Source: Micromonospora sp. WMMD1120 (GTDB lineage Bacteria; Actinomycetota; Actinomycetes; Mycobacteriales; Micromonosporaceae). Taken from it: a DNA stretch of 64,000 nucleotides. Shown piece after piece: positions 1 through 8,753 of the stretch. The stretch lies in contig NZ_JARUBO010000005.1 of the NCBI RefSeq assembly GCF_029626235.1, forward strand, positions 6,916,001-6,980,000, written 5' to 3'. Position numbers and translations under genes: made by a program. Below the pieces are notes generated by a model that ran no database searches, was not told the DNA's origin, and saw nothing but the letters and a program-made list of their open reading frames with translations. Positions within the stretch are counted from its first letter, which is position 1. The number at the start of each line of letters is the position of its first letter.

Positions 1-287
1 CACCACCGCTAGTACGACAGCCGGACGGATCTAGTACGACAGCCGGACTGGGTCCAAACAACAAACATCGTCCCACCGCGCGAAGCTCGTCGACCAGCCG
101 CCTAAGTCACTCCTACACCCCAGGGGCCAATGGCTACTGCTCTTATCCCGATTGCGGCAAGTCCGCGCCGCTTCATTGAGCGGATGAATCGCATGTTCGG
201 AGCACGGCCAAGGCAGACGCTAATGACAGCACACGCATTGCAGGTCGAGTCCCTGCTTGCACCTCCATGCCGCCGACAGATCCCACG
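1..287. other. non-coding edge of integrated element
   Basis: No convincing gene is seen between the window start and the integrase terminator. The base composition is lower in G+C and less codon-biased than the rest of the window, which fits mobile-element DNA. The only structure seen is a pair of direct repeats at its left edge. The rest of the element would lie to the left, outside the window. Confidence 0.5.
9..48. repeat. two direct copies of an 18-bp repeat
   Basis: The 18-base sequence CTAGTACGACAGCCGGAC occurs at 9-26 and again at 31-48, separated by four bases, so the copies start 22 bp apart, about two helical turns. This lies at the integrase end of the element, about 280 bp past the integrase stop. 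Such spacing suits arm-type recombinase or excisionase sites, or simply the edge of a longer repeat array outside the window. The function is a guess. Confidence 0.6.
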
Positions 288-319
288 GTGGGGTCCGGCC
301 CTGTAAGACCGGGCCCCAC
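288..319 (-). terminator. hairpin downstream of integrase
   Basis: GTGGGGTCCGG at 288-298 can pair with CCGGGCCCCAC at 309-319, with one G-U pair, around a short loop. It begins eight bases beyond the integrase stop codon, the right place for its transcription terminator. There is no clear T-run, as is common for terminators in high-GC actinomycetes. Confidence 0.5.
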
Positions 320-326
320 CAGACGA

Positions 327-1346
327 CTAGGCTAGAGGGTGCGGCTCATTGGTAAGCGCTGACAGGGCAGCGGCGATTTCCTGCGGCGTTGCTTTCACGT
401 AGGTGGCTGTAGTGCCAGCGTCGCCGCCACTCTCCGAATGACCGGCATAGGCTCGCGCGATAGCGTATCCGAAGTTCCTTTCCACCCATGTCAAAGTAGT
501 GTGACGTAGCCAGTGGGTACTGATCTGTTGCACGTAGACCCACGGCAGATGTTCGCCCATGCGTACCCACAGGTGGTCGTAACGCCGGCGCGTGATCGGC
601 GCACCGTCCCGGTAGCGCAGCAATTGCCCCGCCTCCGTCGCGCCCCGCTCCTCAGCATGCCGCTGCAGGTATTTCATCAGCGTAGGCGAAACTGGTTGCC
701 AACGTACTGAGTCCCCCTTCTCTCGAAGCAGGATCAAACATTGGTCCGGGTCAAGATCAACCGGACGGAGCGCCAGAGCTCCACCGCGTCGACACGCCGT
801 TTCGGTGTGCAGCCGCAAGAGCAAGGTGTCGAGAGCTGGATCGTTACCCGTGCTGGCCGCAACCTCGTTGATCTCGGCTAGCCGGGTGTCCGCCACCGCT
901 CGCCGCGTGCTCGGCAGACGCCGCGGCTTCGCCACCTTCGAAGCAGGGTTGTCCGACTCTGCGATGAAACCATCAGCTACCGCCCTCCTGTAGAGACACC
1001 GCAAGGCGGCAATCAGATGCTCCACCGCACTTCGGCCTCCGCGGGCATTACGCCGAGCTACAACGTGCGCCTTGACGTATTCCGCCAGCTTCTCAATCTC
1101 CGACGGCGTGGGCTCGTCGAGCCTGCGTTGCCCCCACCGTTCCACTACACGGTTCCAGTAGGAGCCATAGGCACGTCTCGTACCCGCCGAGACCGCAGCC
1201 GCCACCACGGGAACGTATTCGGCGAAGGTCGGCGACGGGGGCCGCGCCACGGCGGCCTCCAGAAGTTCGGCAGGCGAGATGCCCATCCGAGCAAGAAGGA
1301 GCCGAGCCGCGTCCAGCTCAGCTTGACTCGCCGATGCGTCACTCAT
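327..1346 (-). CDS. tyrosine recombinase / phage-type integrase
   Basis: Site-specific DNA recombinase of the tyrosine integrase family, about 339 aa. It has an N-terminal SAM-like core-binding domain (about residues 40-130) and a C-terminal catalytic domain. Catalytic residues visible are Arg186 or Arg187 (in TACRRGGAL), Lys210, His278 and Arg281 (HWLRHT), His303 (AGHSE) and Tyr316 (ATYVKA), so it looks intact. I chose the ATG at 1346: it overlaps the stop of the upstream AbrB-like gene by eight bases, which suggests translational coupling; an in-frame ATG seven codons earlier is possible. A tRNA-Leu lies 600 bp upstream with its 3' end towards this gene, the classic arrangement of an integrase next to its attachment site. 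It probably integrated or excises a genomic island lying to the left. Its DNA is less G/C-biased than its neighbours, consistent with transfer. Confidence 0.92.
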   Translation of the reverse strand: MSDASASQAELDAARLLLARMGISPAELLEAAVARPPSPTFAEYVPVVAAAVSAGTRRAYGSYWNRVVERWGQRRLDEPTPSEIEKLAEYVKAHVVARRNARGGRSAVEHLIAALRCLYRRAVADGFIAESDNPASKVAKPRRLPSTRRAVADTRLAEINEVAASTGNDPALDTLLLRLHTETACRRGGALALRPVDLDPDQCLILLREKGDSVRWQPVSPTLMKYLQRHAEERGATEAGQLLRYRDGAPITRRRYDHLWVRMGEHLPWVYVQQISTHWLRHTTLTWVERNFGYAIARAYAGHSESGGDAGTTATYVKATPQEIAAALSALTNEPHPLA

Positions 1347-1731
1347 GCTTGCCCCCGAAGATCGCATCGTGAGCCTGCCCGATCATCTCGTCGAGCTTCG
1401 CCGGCGGATGAACCACGAGGCAGTTGCTTGCTGATTCCGCCACGACGAGTACGCGGTCGCCGGCGGCGAGGCCGCACCATTGACGGACCACTGCCGGCAG
1501 CCGGACGTAGCCGTCCTTCGACACCTTGAAAACGCCTTGCTCGTCTGCGGATACGACAATCAGCCCTCGATACTCCTTGATGTTCAATGGAAGCCCGGGG
1601 GCCCACTGGAGTTCACTGATCGCGGTTTGGTCCGCGATTCGACCACGCGAATCGAGCGTGACCAGTCCGTAGACAGCTGTTCGGCTTCGGGTGGCGGCAA
1701 GGGTAGGAAGCGGTAGTGGTGGACGCCTCAT
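1339..1731 (-). CDS. AbrB/MazE/SpoVT-fold DNA-binding protein
   Basis: Small protein of about 130 aa with two swapped-hairpin-like segments, each reading as a beta-rich stretch (VYGLVTLDSRGRIAD, then VFKVSKDGYVRLPAVVRQWC followed by GLAAGDRVLVVAE), the pattern of AbrB/SpoVT transition-state regulators and MazE-type antitoxins. Proteins of this shape are, from memory, often found directly upstream of tyrosine integrases in actinomycetes, so it probably controls the integrase or the element. It overlaps the integrase start by eight bases. The start is uncertain: I chose the ATG at 1731, beginning MRRPPLPLPTL, because the in-frame upstream extension to 1932 is low-complexity and unlike the family. 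No toxin partner is seen, so a regulator is more likely than an antitoxin. Confidence 0.7.
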   Translation of the reverse strand: MRRPPLPLPTLAATRSRTAVYGLVTLDSRGRIADQTAISELQWAPGLPLNIKEYRGLIVVSADEQGVFKVSKDGYVRLPAVVRQWCGLAAGDRVLVVAESASNCLVVHPPAKLDEMIGQAHDAIFGGKHE

Positions 1732-1945
1732 TGCTGCCGCGGGCGAGCCAGGAGCAACGCGCACGCCAGACGCCAAGCCTGGCGGGAGGACGGCGGGGAT
1801 CACTGACGAGCCGTCGCGCGTCATCGCGGGGCTTGCCCGGCGCTGGTCACTGAGGGTAGTGCCCGGCGGGGTGTCGGATGAGATTCGCCGGTGGTCAATC
1901 ATGCTTGACCACCGGCACGTCAAACGTTGCACGTATGCAACACAC

Positions 1946-2032
1946 TGGTGTCCGAGGGGGGACTTGAACCCCCACGCCCTATACGGGCACTAGCACCTCA
2001 AGCTAGCGCGTCTGCCATTCCGCCACCCGGAC
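1946..2032 (-). tRNA. tRNA-Leu (anticodon GAG)
   Basis: Read on the minus strand, a cloverleaf of the class II (long variable arm) type can be folded. The 7-bp acceptor stem GTCCGGG/CTCGGAC contains one G-U pair, the D-arm is of Leu type, and the anticodon stem CTAGC/GCTAG encloses TTGAGGT (anticodon GAG, reading CUC). A variable arm and the T-arm with GTTCAAG follow, and the CCA end is encoded at 1946-1948. Its 3' end faces the integrase gene, so it is the likely integration target. Confidence 0.95.
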
Positions 2033-2263
2033 CTGCTCGTCCAGCCTACCTCGCCGACCAGATGATCATTCGATCCGATGGTCGGCACGGCGGGCCGCAC
2101 GGGGAGTTACTGTACACGCCGCTGGTGGATCATGCACATCGCCTTCCGCTGCTGTCTCGGCGACACAGATATCGCTGGTCACGGCCCCGTGATCGACCCG
2201 ACTGATGCGCCGCCGCCGCGTGTCCGGGTAGCGTCCGGCGGCCTCTGCCGGCAGCATGGCCCC

Positions 2264-4909
2264 GTGTCCCATCCCTCTCCTCTGGCAGCCGCCCAGCACC
2301 GAGCCCTCGCCCTGCGCGCCGCGGGCGATCTCAGCGCCGCCCGGCACCTGCTCGCGGAGGCCGTCGAATTCGCTCCCCCGCCCTATGGCGCCGATCACCC
2401 CGAGGTGCTGCACACCGCGCATCTGCTGGCCCGGCTGCACCGGGAGGGGGACGACCCCCTCGCCGCCCGCCGGGTGCTGGAGGAGGCGTTCGCGGCGGGC
2501 GAGCGGAGGTGGGAGCACTCCGACCCGGTGCTGCTCGCGCTCGCGTTCGAGTTGGCCGAGGTGGCGGAGGAGTTGGGCAACCGCCATGAGGCCCGCCGCA
2601 ACTACACCCGGGTCGCGACCGCCGGGCCCGCCGCGCTCGGCGAGGACCACCCGACGGTACGCGCCGCCCGCGCCTACCTCGGCCTGCCCACCTCGGCGGC
2701 GGGCCAGCGCGCTGCCGATCCTCCAGCGAGCCCGGCCGCCGCGGCGGTCGAACCCGACGTCCGGGCGGCGCTGTCCGGGCCCACCCTGTCGATGGCGACC
2801 CTGGCCGCGATGCGACCCTCCGCCGCTGGTCCACCGGCCGCCGCCTCATCCTGGGCGCCGCCGCATCCGCCGGCCACGCCCCGGACAACCCCTCCGGCGG
2901 TACGCGCACCGGCGACCCCCGCGCCGGGGGTTCCCGCCCCGCCGCCCACCAGCCCCGGCGCAGCGGCCCCGCGCTCCCCGATGGCGCCGGTGCCACCTTC
3001 GTCCGCACCGGTCAGGCCCACCCATTCCGGCGCGCCGACGGTCGCGCCGACGGGCTCTCGCGCCGAGCACCCCCCGGCCCCGCAGCCGCCACGCCAGCAC
3101 ACCGACCAACCCACGCCGCAACCCGGGACGCCACCGCACCCTCGCGTCGGTGCGGACCCGACCGGGAGAACGTCACTGGCGGTCGGAACCGCCGAGCGGT
3201 CGCCGGCGGGTACGCTACCGCCCCGTCAACCCGGTCCGGAGCGATCGCCCGAATCCACGGGACCGGCGCCCGGGCCGAGGGTTGCCGGTTCGCCGGCTGC
3301 GACCACGCCACGGCCGCAGTCCACGGCTGCGGCGCCACGGCAGCGAGTGGGTGGCGCGACGACGCCCCCGGTTGCCGACCCACCGGTGCTGCCGACGGCG
3401 CCAGCCGCGCCGGCAGCTCGTTGGGACAACCCGACCGTCCAGGTTCAGCAGATCGAACCACTGCTCGCCGAGGAGGCCGCCCGCGCCGCGACCCCGCCGA
3501 CCGCGCCGAGCGAGTCGCACACCGCGTCCGGCGTCACCCCGGCCGCACCGGACCGGTCCTCCCCGAGCGGTTCCCGTCCGGGGCCGGCGCAACCGGTGAG
3601 CGGACCACCGGCCCACCCGGTCAGCGCACCACCCACTCCCCCGACGTCGATCTCCGCGCCCCCAGGTGATCACGCAGCGCCGATCTCCGGCCCGCCCGGC
3701 TACCACCATCCGGTTTCGGCACCACCTGGCTACCACCCGCCCGTCTCGGGGCCACCCGGTTACGTCCACCCCGTCTCCGGCCAGCCCGGCCACCACCCAC
3801 CCGTCTCCGGCCAGCCCGGCCACCACCCACCCGTCTCCGGCCAGCCCGGCCACCACCCACCCGTCTCCGGCCAGCCCGGCCACCACCCACCCGTCTCGGG
3901 ACCGCCCGGCTACACCTACCCAGTTTCCGCGCCGCCCGTCTCCGGACCGCCGGTCTCGGCGCCGCCCGTGAGCGCACCGCCGGTCTCGGCGCCGCCCGTG
4001 AGCGCACCGCCGTGGGGCCTGACCGCGCCGCCCTGGAGCGGCAGCGCCCCACCACAACCACTGCCCGCAGCGGCTTCCGATCCCGCCGAGCCGGCCACGG
4101 TGGACCCGCGCGGCACGGACGGTGACTCCGGGCTGGGCCTCCTCGACACCACGGCGACCGTGGCGCGGCAGGCTCCGGTCGACCAGACCGAGGTGATCCC
4201 GGTCGTCGCGACGAGCGATGGCCCGGGCACTGTCGAGGCTGTCGGTGGTCAGTTCACTGTCGGGCAGCCGGGTTCGACGACGCCGGCCTGGTCGCCGGGC
4301 GCCACCCCGCCACCCGCACCGACCGCGCCGCGGATGGTTGCGCCGCACCACCAGCCGGTGCCGCAGCACCACCCGGTCCTGACGTCGTACCCGGGTCAGG
4401 ACCCGTACCGCACGGCGTACACCGAGGGGAGCGGTTCGAACGGCCGCGACCGGACGGTGCTGGTCGGCGCGATCGCGGCGGTCGGGGTGGCCGTCGTGGC
4501 GGTGGCCGGCCTCGGCGCGGTGGTGTTGACCCGCGACGACCCGCCGCCGGCGCCGCCCGCTCCGACAGCGGCGGCGGCGCCGACGGCGGCCGGGCCTCCG
4601 CCGGGGGACCTCAGGCTGCGCGACGAGTCGGCAACGATCACGCTGAGCTGGACGGACCCGACGAACGGTGGGGTGCCGTTCATGGTCGCCGCCGGTCGGG
4701 CCGGGCAGGCGCTGGGCGTGATCGCCACCGTGGACCCGGGACGGACCACGCACACTGTCAACGGGCTGAACTCGCGAGTGGACTACTGCTTCACCGTGCT
4801 GGCTGTCTACTCGACTGACAGCTTTGCGACTTCCGGGCAGGTCTGCACCACGCGGGAGGACACCGCCGGGTCGGGCGGCGAGCCGTCGGGTCGGCCGTCG
4901 CCGCGCTGA
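2264..4909 (+). CDS. membrane-anchored TPR/proline-rich protein with fibronectin III domain
   Basis: About 881 aa from the GTG at 2264; an in-frame ATG at 2078 would add 62 residues of non-coding character. The first 140 residues are helical and TPR-like (HRALALRAAGDLSAARHLL and similar). A very long Pro/Ala-rich region follows, including perfect PVSGQPGHHP repeats. A single membrane helix (AIAAVGVAVVAVAGLGAVVL, about residues 735-755) then leads to a fibronectin type III domain at the C-terminus (TLSWTDPTNGGVP to YCFTVLAVYS). The N-terminal part would be cytoplasmic and the FN3 domain outside. The next gene has four FN3 domains, so the two may act together at the cell surface. Function unknown. 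Confidence 0.75.
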   Translation: MSHPSPLAAAQHRALALRAAGDLSAARHLLAEAVEFAPPPYGADHPEVLHTAHLLARLHREGDDPLAARRVLEEAFAAGERRWEHSDPVLLALAFELAEVAEELGNRHEARRNYTRVATAGPAALGEDHPTVRAARAYLGLPTSAAGQRAADPPASPAAAAVEPDVRAALSGPTLSMATLAAMRPSAAGPPAAASSWAPPHPPATPRTTPPAVRAPATPAPGVPAPPPTSPGAAAPRSPMAPVPPSSAPVRPTHSGAPTVAPTGSRAEHPPAPQPPRQHTDQPTPQPGTPPHPRVGADPTGRTSLAVGTAERSPAGTLPPRQPGPERSPESTGPAPGPRVAGSPAATTPRPQSTAAAPRQRVGGATTPPVADPPVLPTAPAAPAARWDNPTVQVQQIEPLLAEEAARAATPPTAPSESHTASGVTPAAPDRSSPSGSRPGPAQPVSGPPAHPVSAPPTPPTSISAPPGDHAAPISGPPGYHHPVSAPPGYHPPVSGPPGYVHPVSGQPGHHPPVSGQPGHHPPVSGQPGHHPPVSGQPGHHPPVSGPPGYTYPVSAPPVSGPPVSAPPVSAPPVSAPPVSAPPWGLTAPPWSGSAPPQPLPAAASDPAEPATVDPRGTDGDSGLGLLDTTATVARQAPVDQTEVIPVVATSDGPGTVEAVGGQFTVGQPGSTTPAWSPGATPPPAPTAPRMVAPHHQPVPQHHPVLTSYPGQDPYRTAYTEGSGSNGRDRTVLVGAIAAVGVAVVAVAGLGAVVLTRDDPPPAPPAPTAAAAPTAAGPPPGDLRLRDESATITLSWTDPTNGGVPFMVAAGRAGQALGVIATVDPGRTTHTVNGLNSRVDYCFTVLAVYSTDSFATSGQVCTTREDTAGSGGEPSGRPSPR
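3771..3890 (+). repeat. four identical 30-bp in-frame tandem repeats
   Basis: Four identical 30-bp units at 3771-3800, 3801-3830, 3831-3860 and 3861-3890 encode the ten-residue unit PVSGQPGHHP. Degenerate copies with Tyr replacing the His pair (PVSGPPGYxx) flank them on both sides. DNA-level identity points to recent expansion by slippage or unequal crossover, so copy number probably varies between strains. Confidence 0.95.
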
Positions 4910-5094
4910 ACCGCGCCCAACCGGACCGACCCGGGGGCTGAGCTGGGCGTCCACAACGCACACGCTCGGTATCCACAGGGGTGACGGTGCGGGTTTCCCC
5001 GGCACCGGCAGCGCCATATGATGGCACCCGGCTCAGGGGAGGGGTCGCCGCGAGGCGTACGCCACCTGCCACGACTTACGGGAGGCAGCCGGCT

Positions 5095-7716
5095 GTGGCC
5101 AGCATCGACGACGCCGTACGGACCGACGCCACACGCTCCCGGTCGCGGCTTCGCGGCGGGCTGGTGACCGTCGGCACGGTGGCCGCGCTGCTGGCCGCCA
5201 TGGGGTTGACGGTCCTCGGGCTGGGCGCCGCGGACAACGCGGTGGCCAACTACGACGCGAGTTCCTGGCTGTGGAGCGCGGCGCGCAGCGAGTTGGCCCG
5301 GGTCAACGGGGTCACCGCGCGGGTGGACACCCGCACCGAGATCCCGGCGGCCCGCCAGCACCCGATGCAGGTCACCCAGACCGACCGGCTGCTGCTCCTG
5401 CGCGATCTGCAAACCGGGCAGGTCAGCTCGCTGGACCTGGCCACCCTCCAGCTCGGCGCGACCACCCCGACCACCCCCGGCCTGGGCGTCAGCGTCGCGC
5501 TGCACGAGGATTCGGCGTTCGTCGTCGACGCCGTGCAGGGCATCGTGCGCCAGCTCGACCCGCGATCGCTGACGCCGGTCGGCGAGCCGGTGCGTTATCC
5601 GCCGGGCATCACCGGCGGCACGTTCGACGGCGAGGGCCGGCTCTGGATCGCGGTGCCCAGCGAGGGCACCGTCTCGGCGATCACCGCCGCCACGCTGCCG
5701 TCCGCGCCGGCCTCGGCCCCGGGCGCCGGGCTGAGCCCGGAGAAGGTCGCGTCGTACGACGTCGCCGAGCCCAGCCACGAGCTGGTGGTCACCGCTCTCG
5801 ACGACGGTGTGGCGGTGCTCGACCGCACGGCCGGAAAGCTGGTGCGGGTGCAGCGCGGCGAGGTGCGCCCGACGCCGTTGACGCTGCCGGGCCCGGCGGA
5901 GATGCCGACGCGCACCAGCGGGCCCCGGGTTCCGGTCACGGTGACCGCCGAGCGGCGGGTGCTGCTGGTGGGTGACGGTGGTCAGGAGAGCACGTTCACG
6001 GTGCCGGGCGAGGGCAACCGGCTCAGCCCGGCGGTGGCCTGGGCCGACCGGTTCTACTGCGCCGACGAGGCCACCGGCACCATCTACTCGTTCGACGCGG
6101 GTGGTCGGCTGGTCGAGACCATCAAGGGTCGGGCCAACGGGCCGTTGGAGCTTGAGGTCCGGGAGAACCACCTGTTCATCAACTCCCCCGACGCGTCGAC
6201 CGCCCGGGTGGTGGACGACAAGCACCAGGTGCGCGAGGTCAACAAGTACGCCAACGACGTGCTCGGCGGCGACCCGCCGCCGGTCCCCCCGCCGCCGCCA
6301 CCGCCCAAGAAGCCCCGGGTGGGTAAGCCGAGCGCGCCGCGCAGTGTGACCGCCGCCGCCGGCAACGCGCAGGCGCGGGTGAGTTGGCGGCCGGCCGCCG
6401 CCAACGGCGCCGAGATCATGAAGTACGTGGTGGAGGGCGCCGGCAAACGCCTGGAGGTGGGCGCGAACCAGCGCGCGGTGGAGATCAAGGGTCTGACCAA
6501 CGGCGAGACCTACCGGTTCGCTGTGCACGCGGTGAACGCCAAGGGTGCGGGTCCGCCGCGTAACAGCAACCCGGTGACGCCGACCGCCGCGGTGCCCGAC
6601 CCGCCGGCGAGCGTGACCGCCGAGGCGCGACCGGACGGCACGGTGCTGGTCAGGTGGCCGGCGGCGAACGGGCAGGGCAACACCATCGCGAGGTACGCGG
6701 TGACGGCCAGCTCGGCGGGGACGAACGCCCCGGCTGGCGAGTCGACCAAGACCGAGCTGGTGGTGCCCGCCGGCGAGCTGGAGTTCGGCACCCAGTACGC
6801 GTTCACGGTGGTGGCGGTCAACAGCAAGGGCGCCGGTTCGGCGGCGTCCCCGGTGAGCAACACGGTGGTGCCGTTCGCGGCGCCCGGTCGACCGGTCGAC
6901 CTGCGCGCCGGCACTGTCGCCAACCAACCGGGCGCGATCACCGTGCAGTGGGCGCCGGCCGAGGCCAACGGCCGGCCGGTGACGAAGTACGTGGTGGACG
7001 TGGGTGGCCGGGTCAGCGAGGTGACCGAGACCCGTACGACTGTCACCGGGCTGGGCAACGGGCAGAACGTCACGGTGAAGGTGAAGGCGGTGAACGAGGC
7101 GGGGCCGGGCCCGGAGGCGACCGCCACCGCGCGTACCGTCGCGCAGCCCCGGGTCACGGTGACCGGCTCGTCGGCCACCGCCACCGGCGCGACGGTGACG
7201 TTCACAGTGGACGCCGGTGGTGGTCAGGCCACCTGTTCGTTGAGCACGACGGGTGAGCCGGCGAAGGCGGGCGCGTGCTCCAGCATCACGATGACCGGGC
7301 TGACGCCGGGCACCAACTACACCTTCACCGTGACGGCGAGCAACGCCGCCGGCAAGGGCACCGCGACGAGGGCGCAGAAGACCCAACCGCTGTACGGGAT
7401 CGCGACGTGCCGCAACGGAGCGTCCGGACCGGAGGCGACCTACTGCTCCCGCGAGATCCCCGACGAGCGCAACGGCAACGAAATCTTCTCGGTCCCCCGG
7501 CAGGACAACGACAAGCAGGTCGGGTGGGTGCCCAACGGGCGTCGGTTGGAGACGTTCTGCAAGAAGAAGGGCGAAGAGGTCTACGCCTACATCTACAACA
7601 ACGACAAGCGCAGCACCTGGTGGGTGCAGGTCAACTTCGAGGGGAAGAACTACATCCCCTGGGCCTGGCTCAATCTGGAGGGCGGCGACAACATCAACGT
7701 CCTGCCCACCTGCTGA
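5095..7716 (+). CDS. secreted/anchored protein with beta-propeller-like region, four FN3 domains and SH3-like end
   Basis: About 873 aa from the GTG at 5095, which has GGAGG ten bases upstream; an in-frame ATG at 4981 lacks such a site. One membrane helix lies near residues 20-50 (VTVGTVAALLAAMGLTVLGL), so the bulk is extracellular. Residues about 90-380 look like a repeated beta-propeller (TFDGEGRLWIAVPSEGTVSAI). A Pro-rich hinge (PPVPPPPPPPKKP) leads to fibronectin III-like domains at roughly 405-490, 495-595, 600-685 and 690-765. A Cys-containing SH3-like tail follows, ending WVQVNFEGKNYIPWAWL. It is the first gene of a unit with moxR, DUF58 and the transglutaminase-like gene, the gap to moxR being 27 bases. 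A role in surface or cell-wall assembly is plausible but inferred. Confidence 0.8.
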   Translation: MASIDDAVRTDATRSRSRLRGGLVTVGTVAALLAAMGLTVLGLGAADNAVANYDASSWLWSAARSELARVNGVTARVDTRTEIPAARQHPMQVTQTDRLLLLRDLQTGQVSSLDLATLQLGATTPTTPGLGVSVALHEDSAFVVDAVQGIVRQLDPRSLTPVGEPVRYPPGITGGTFDGEGRLWIAVPSEGTVSAITAATLPSAPASAPGAGLSPEKVASYDVAEPSHELVVTALDDGVAVLDRTAGKLVRVQRGEVRPTPLTLPGPAEMPTRTSGPRVPVTVTAERRVLLVGDGGQESTFTVPGEGNRLSPAVAWADRFYCADEATGTIYSFDAGGRLVETIKGRANGPLELEVRENHLFINSPDASTARVVDDKHQVREVNKYANDVLGGDPPPVPPPPPPPKKPRVGKPSAPRSVTAAAGNAQARVSWRPAAANGAEIMKYVVEGAGKRLEVGANQRAVEIKGLTNGETYRFAVHAVNAKGAGPPRNSNPVTPTAAVPDPPASVTAEARPDGTVLVRWPAANGQGNTIARYAVTASSAGTNAPAGESTKTELVVPAGELEFGTQYAFTVVAVNSKGAGSAASPVSNTVVPFAAPGRPVDLRAGTVANQPGAITVQWAPAEANGRPVTKYVVDVGGRVSEVTETRTTVTGLGNGQNVTVKVKAVNEAGPGPEATATARTVAQPRVTVTGSSATATGATVTFTVDAGGGQATCSLSTTGEPAKAGACSSITMTGLTPGTNYTFTVTASNAAGKGTATRAQKTQPLYGIATCRNGASGPEATYCSREIPDERNGNEIFSVPRQDNDKQVGWVPNGRRLETFCKKKGEEVYAYIYNNDKRSTWWVQVNFEGKNYIPWAWLNLEGGDNINVLPTC

Positions 7717-7743
7717 GCCACCAGGCGAGGAGCACCACCGACC

Positions 7744-8739
7744 GTGAACACCCACGAGCCGCTCACCCAGCCGGAGGTACAGGGTTTCGCCGCCCTGGCC
7801 GCCCGGCTGGCCGAGAACGTCAACGCGGTGGTGCTCGGCAAACCGCAGGTGGTGCGGCTGGCGCTGACGGCGCTCTTCGCCCAGGGTCACGTGCTCCTGG
7901 AGGATGTGCCCGGGGTGGGCAAGACGACCCTCGCCCGGGCCATCGCGGCCACGGTGAAGGGTCAGTGGCGGCGCATCCAGTTCACGCCGGACCTGCTGCC
8001 CTCGGACGTGTCCGGCGTGACCATCTTCAACCAGGCGAGTAGGGACTTCGAGTTCCATCCGGGGCCGGTCTTCGCCAACATCGTCATCGCCGACGAGATC
8101 AACCGGGCGTCGCCGAAGACCCAGTCGGCGCTGCTGGAGGTGATGGAGGAACGCACGGTCACTGTGGACGGGGTGCGGCATCCGGTGCCGTCGCCGTTCC
8201 TGGTGGTGGCCACCCAGAACCCGGTGGAGATGGACGGCACCTACCGACTGCCCGAGGCGCAGTTGGACCGCTTCCTGGTGAAGCTGTCCGTCGGCTACCC
8301 GGACGAGGCGGTCGAGGTGGAGGTGCTGCGCGGCGCGACGGTGCGCTCCCCCGAGGCGTTGGCTCCGGTGACCGACACCGCCACCGTCGGGGAGATGGTG
8401 CGGATGGCCCGGCGGGTGCACATCGCCGAGCCGCTCTACGCGTACGCGGTCCGGCTGGCCGCCGCCACCCGCAGCCACCCGCAGGTGCGGGTCGGGGTCA
8501 GTCCGCGAGGTGTGATCGCGTTGACCCGGGCGGCGTGCGCGTACGCGCTGATCGACGGTCGAGGTTGGATCATGCCGGAGGATCTGAAGGCGTTGGCGGA
8601 GGCGGTGTTCGCGCACCGGTTGCTGCTCACGCCGGACGCCCAGGTGCGCGGGTTGACGGCGGCGGAGGTGCTGCGCCAGGCCATCGGCTCGGTGCCGGTG
8701 CCGCTGCCGTCGGGGCAGCCCGCTCCGGTGCAGGGCTGA
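7744..8739 (+). CDS. moxR: MoxR-family AAA+ ATPase
   Basis: AAA+ ATPase of the MoxR branch, 331 aa, a normal length. The Walker A motif is GVGKTT (about residues 57-62), the Walker B IVIADEINRA, sensor 1 VVATQNPVE, and the helical lid carries PEAQLDRFL. MoxR proteins act as chaperone-like ATPases and are typically encoded beside von Willebrand or DUF58 proteins, as here. The GTG start has a GAGGAG site about 13 bases upstream. The DUF58 gene starts 14 bases after the stop, so the two are almost certainly co-transcribed. The partner or substrate is probably the DUF58 protein and the membrane protein that follows. Confidence 0.93.
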   Translation: MNTHEPLTQPEVQGFAALAARLAENVNAVVLGKPQVVRLALTALFAQGHVLLEDVPGVGKTTLARAIAATVKGQWRRIQFTPDLLPSDVSGVTIFNQASRDFEFHPGPVFANIVIADEINRASPKTQSALLEVMEERTVTVDGVRHPVPSPFLVVATQNPVEMDGTYRLPEAQLDRFLVKLSVGYPDEAVEVEVLRGATVRSPEALAPVTDTATVGEMVRMARRVHIAEPLYAYAVRLAAATRSHPQVRVGVSPRGVIALTRAACAYALIDGRGWIMPEDLKALAEAVFAHRLLLTPDAQVRGLTAAEVLRQAIGSVPVPLPSGQPAPVQG

Positions 8740-8753
8740 CCGGCCGCGACACG

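Noticed and set aside
3681-3920. CRISPR-like array in the 30-bp repeats
   Set aside because: The repeats are directly abutting with no spacers and are in frame within a protein gene.
4807-8616. Very long minus-strand open frame (1269 codons) across the FN3 and MoxR genes
   Set aside because: The real genes on the plus strand have clear domains and motifs; the antisense frame is His/Arg/Gly-rich shadow sequence produced by high GC.
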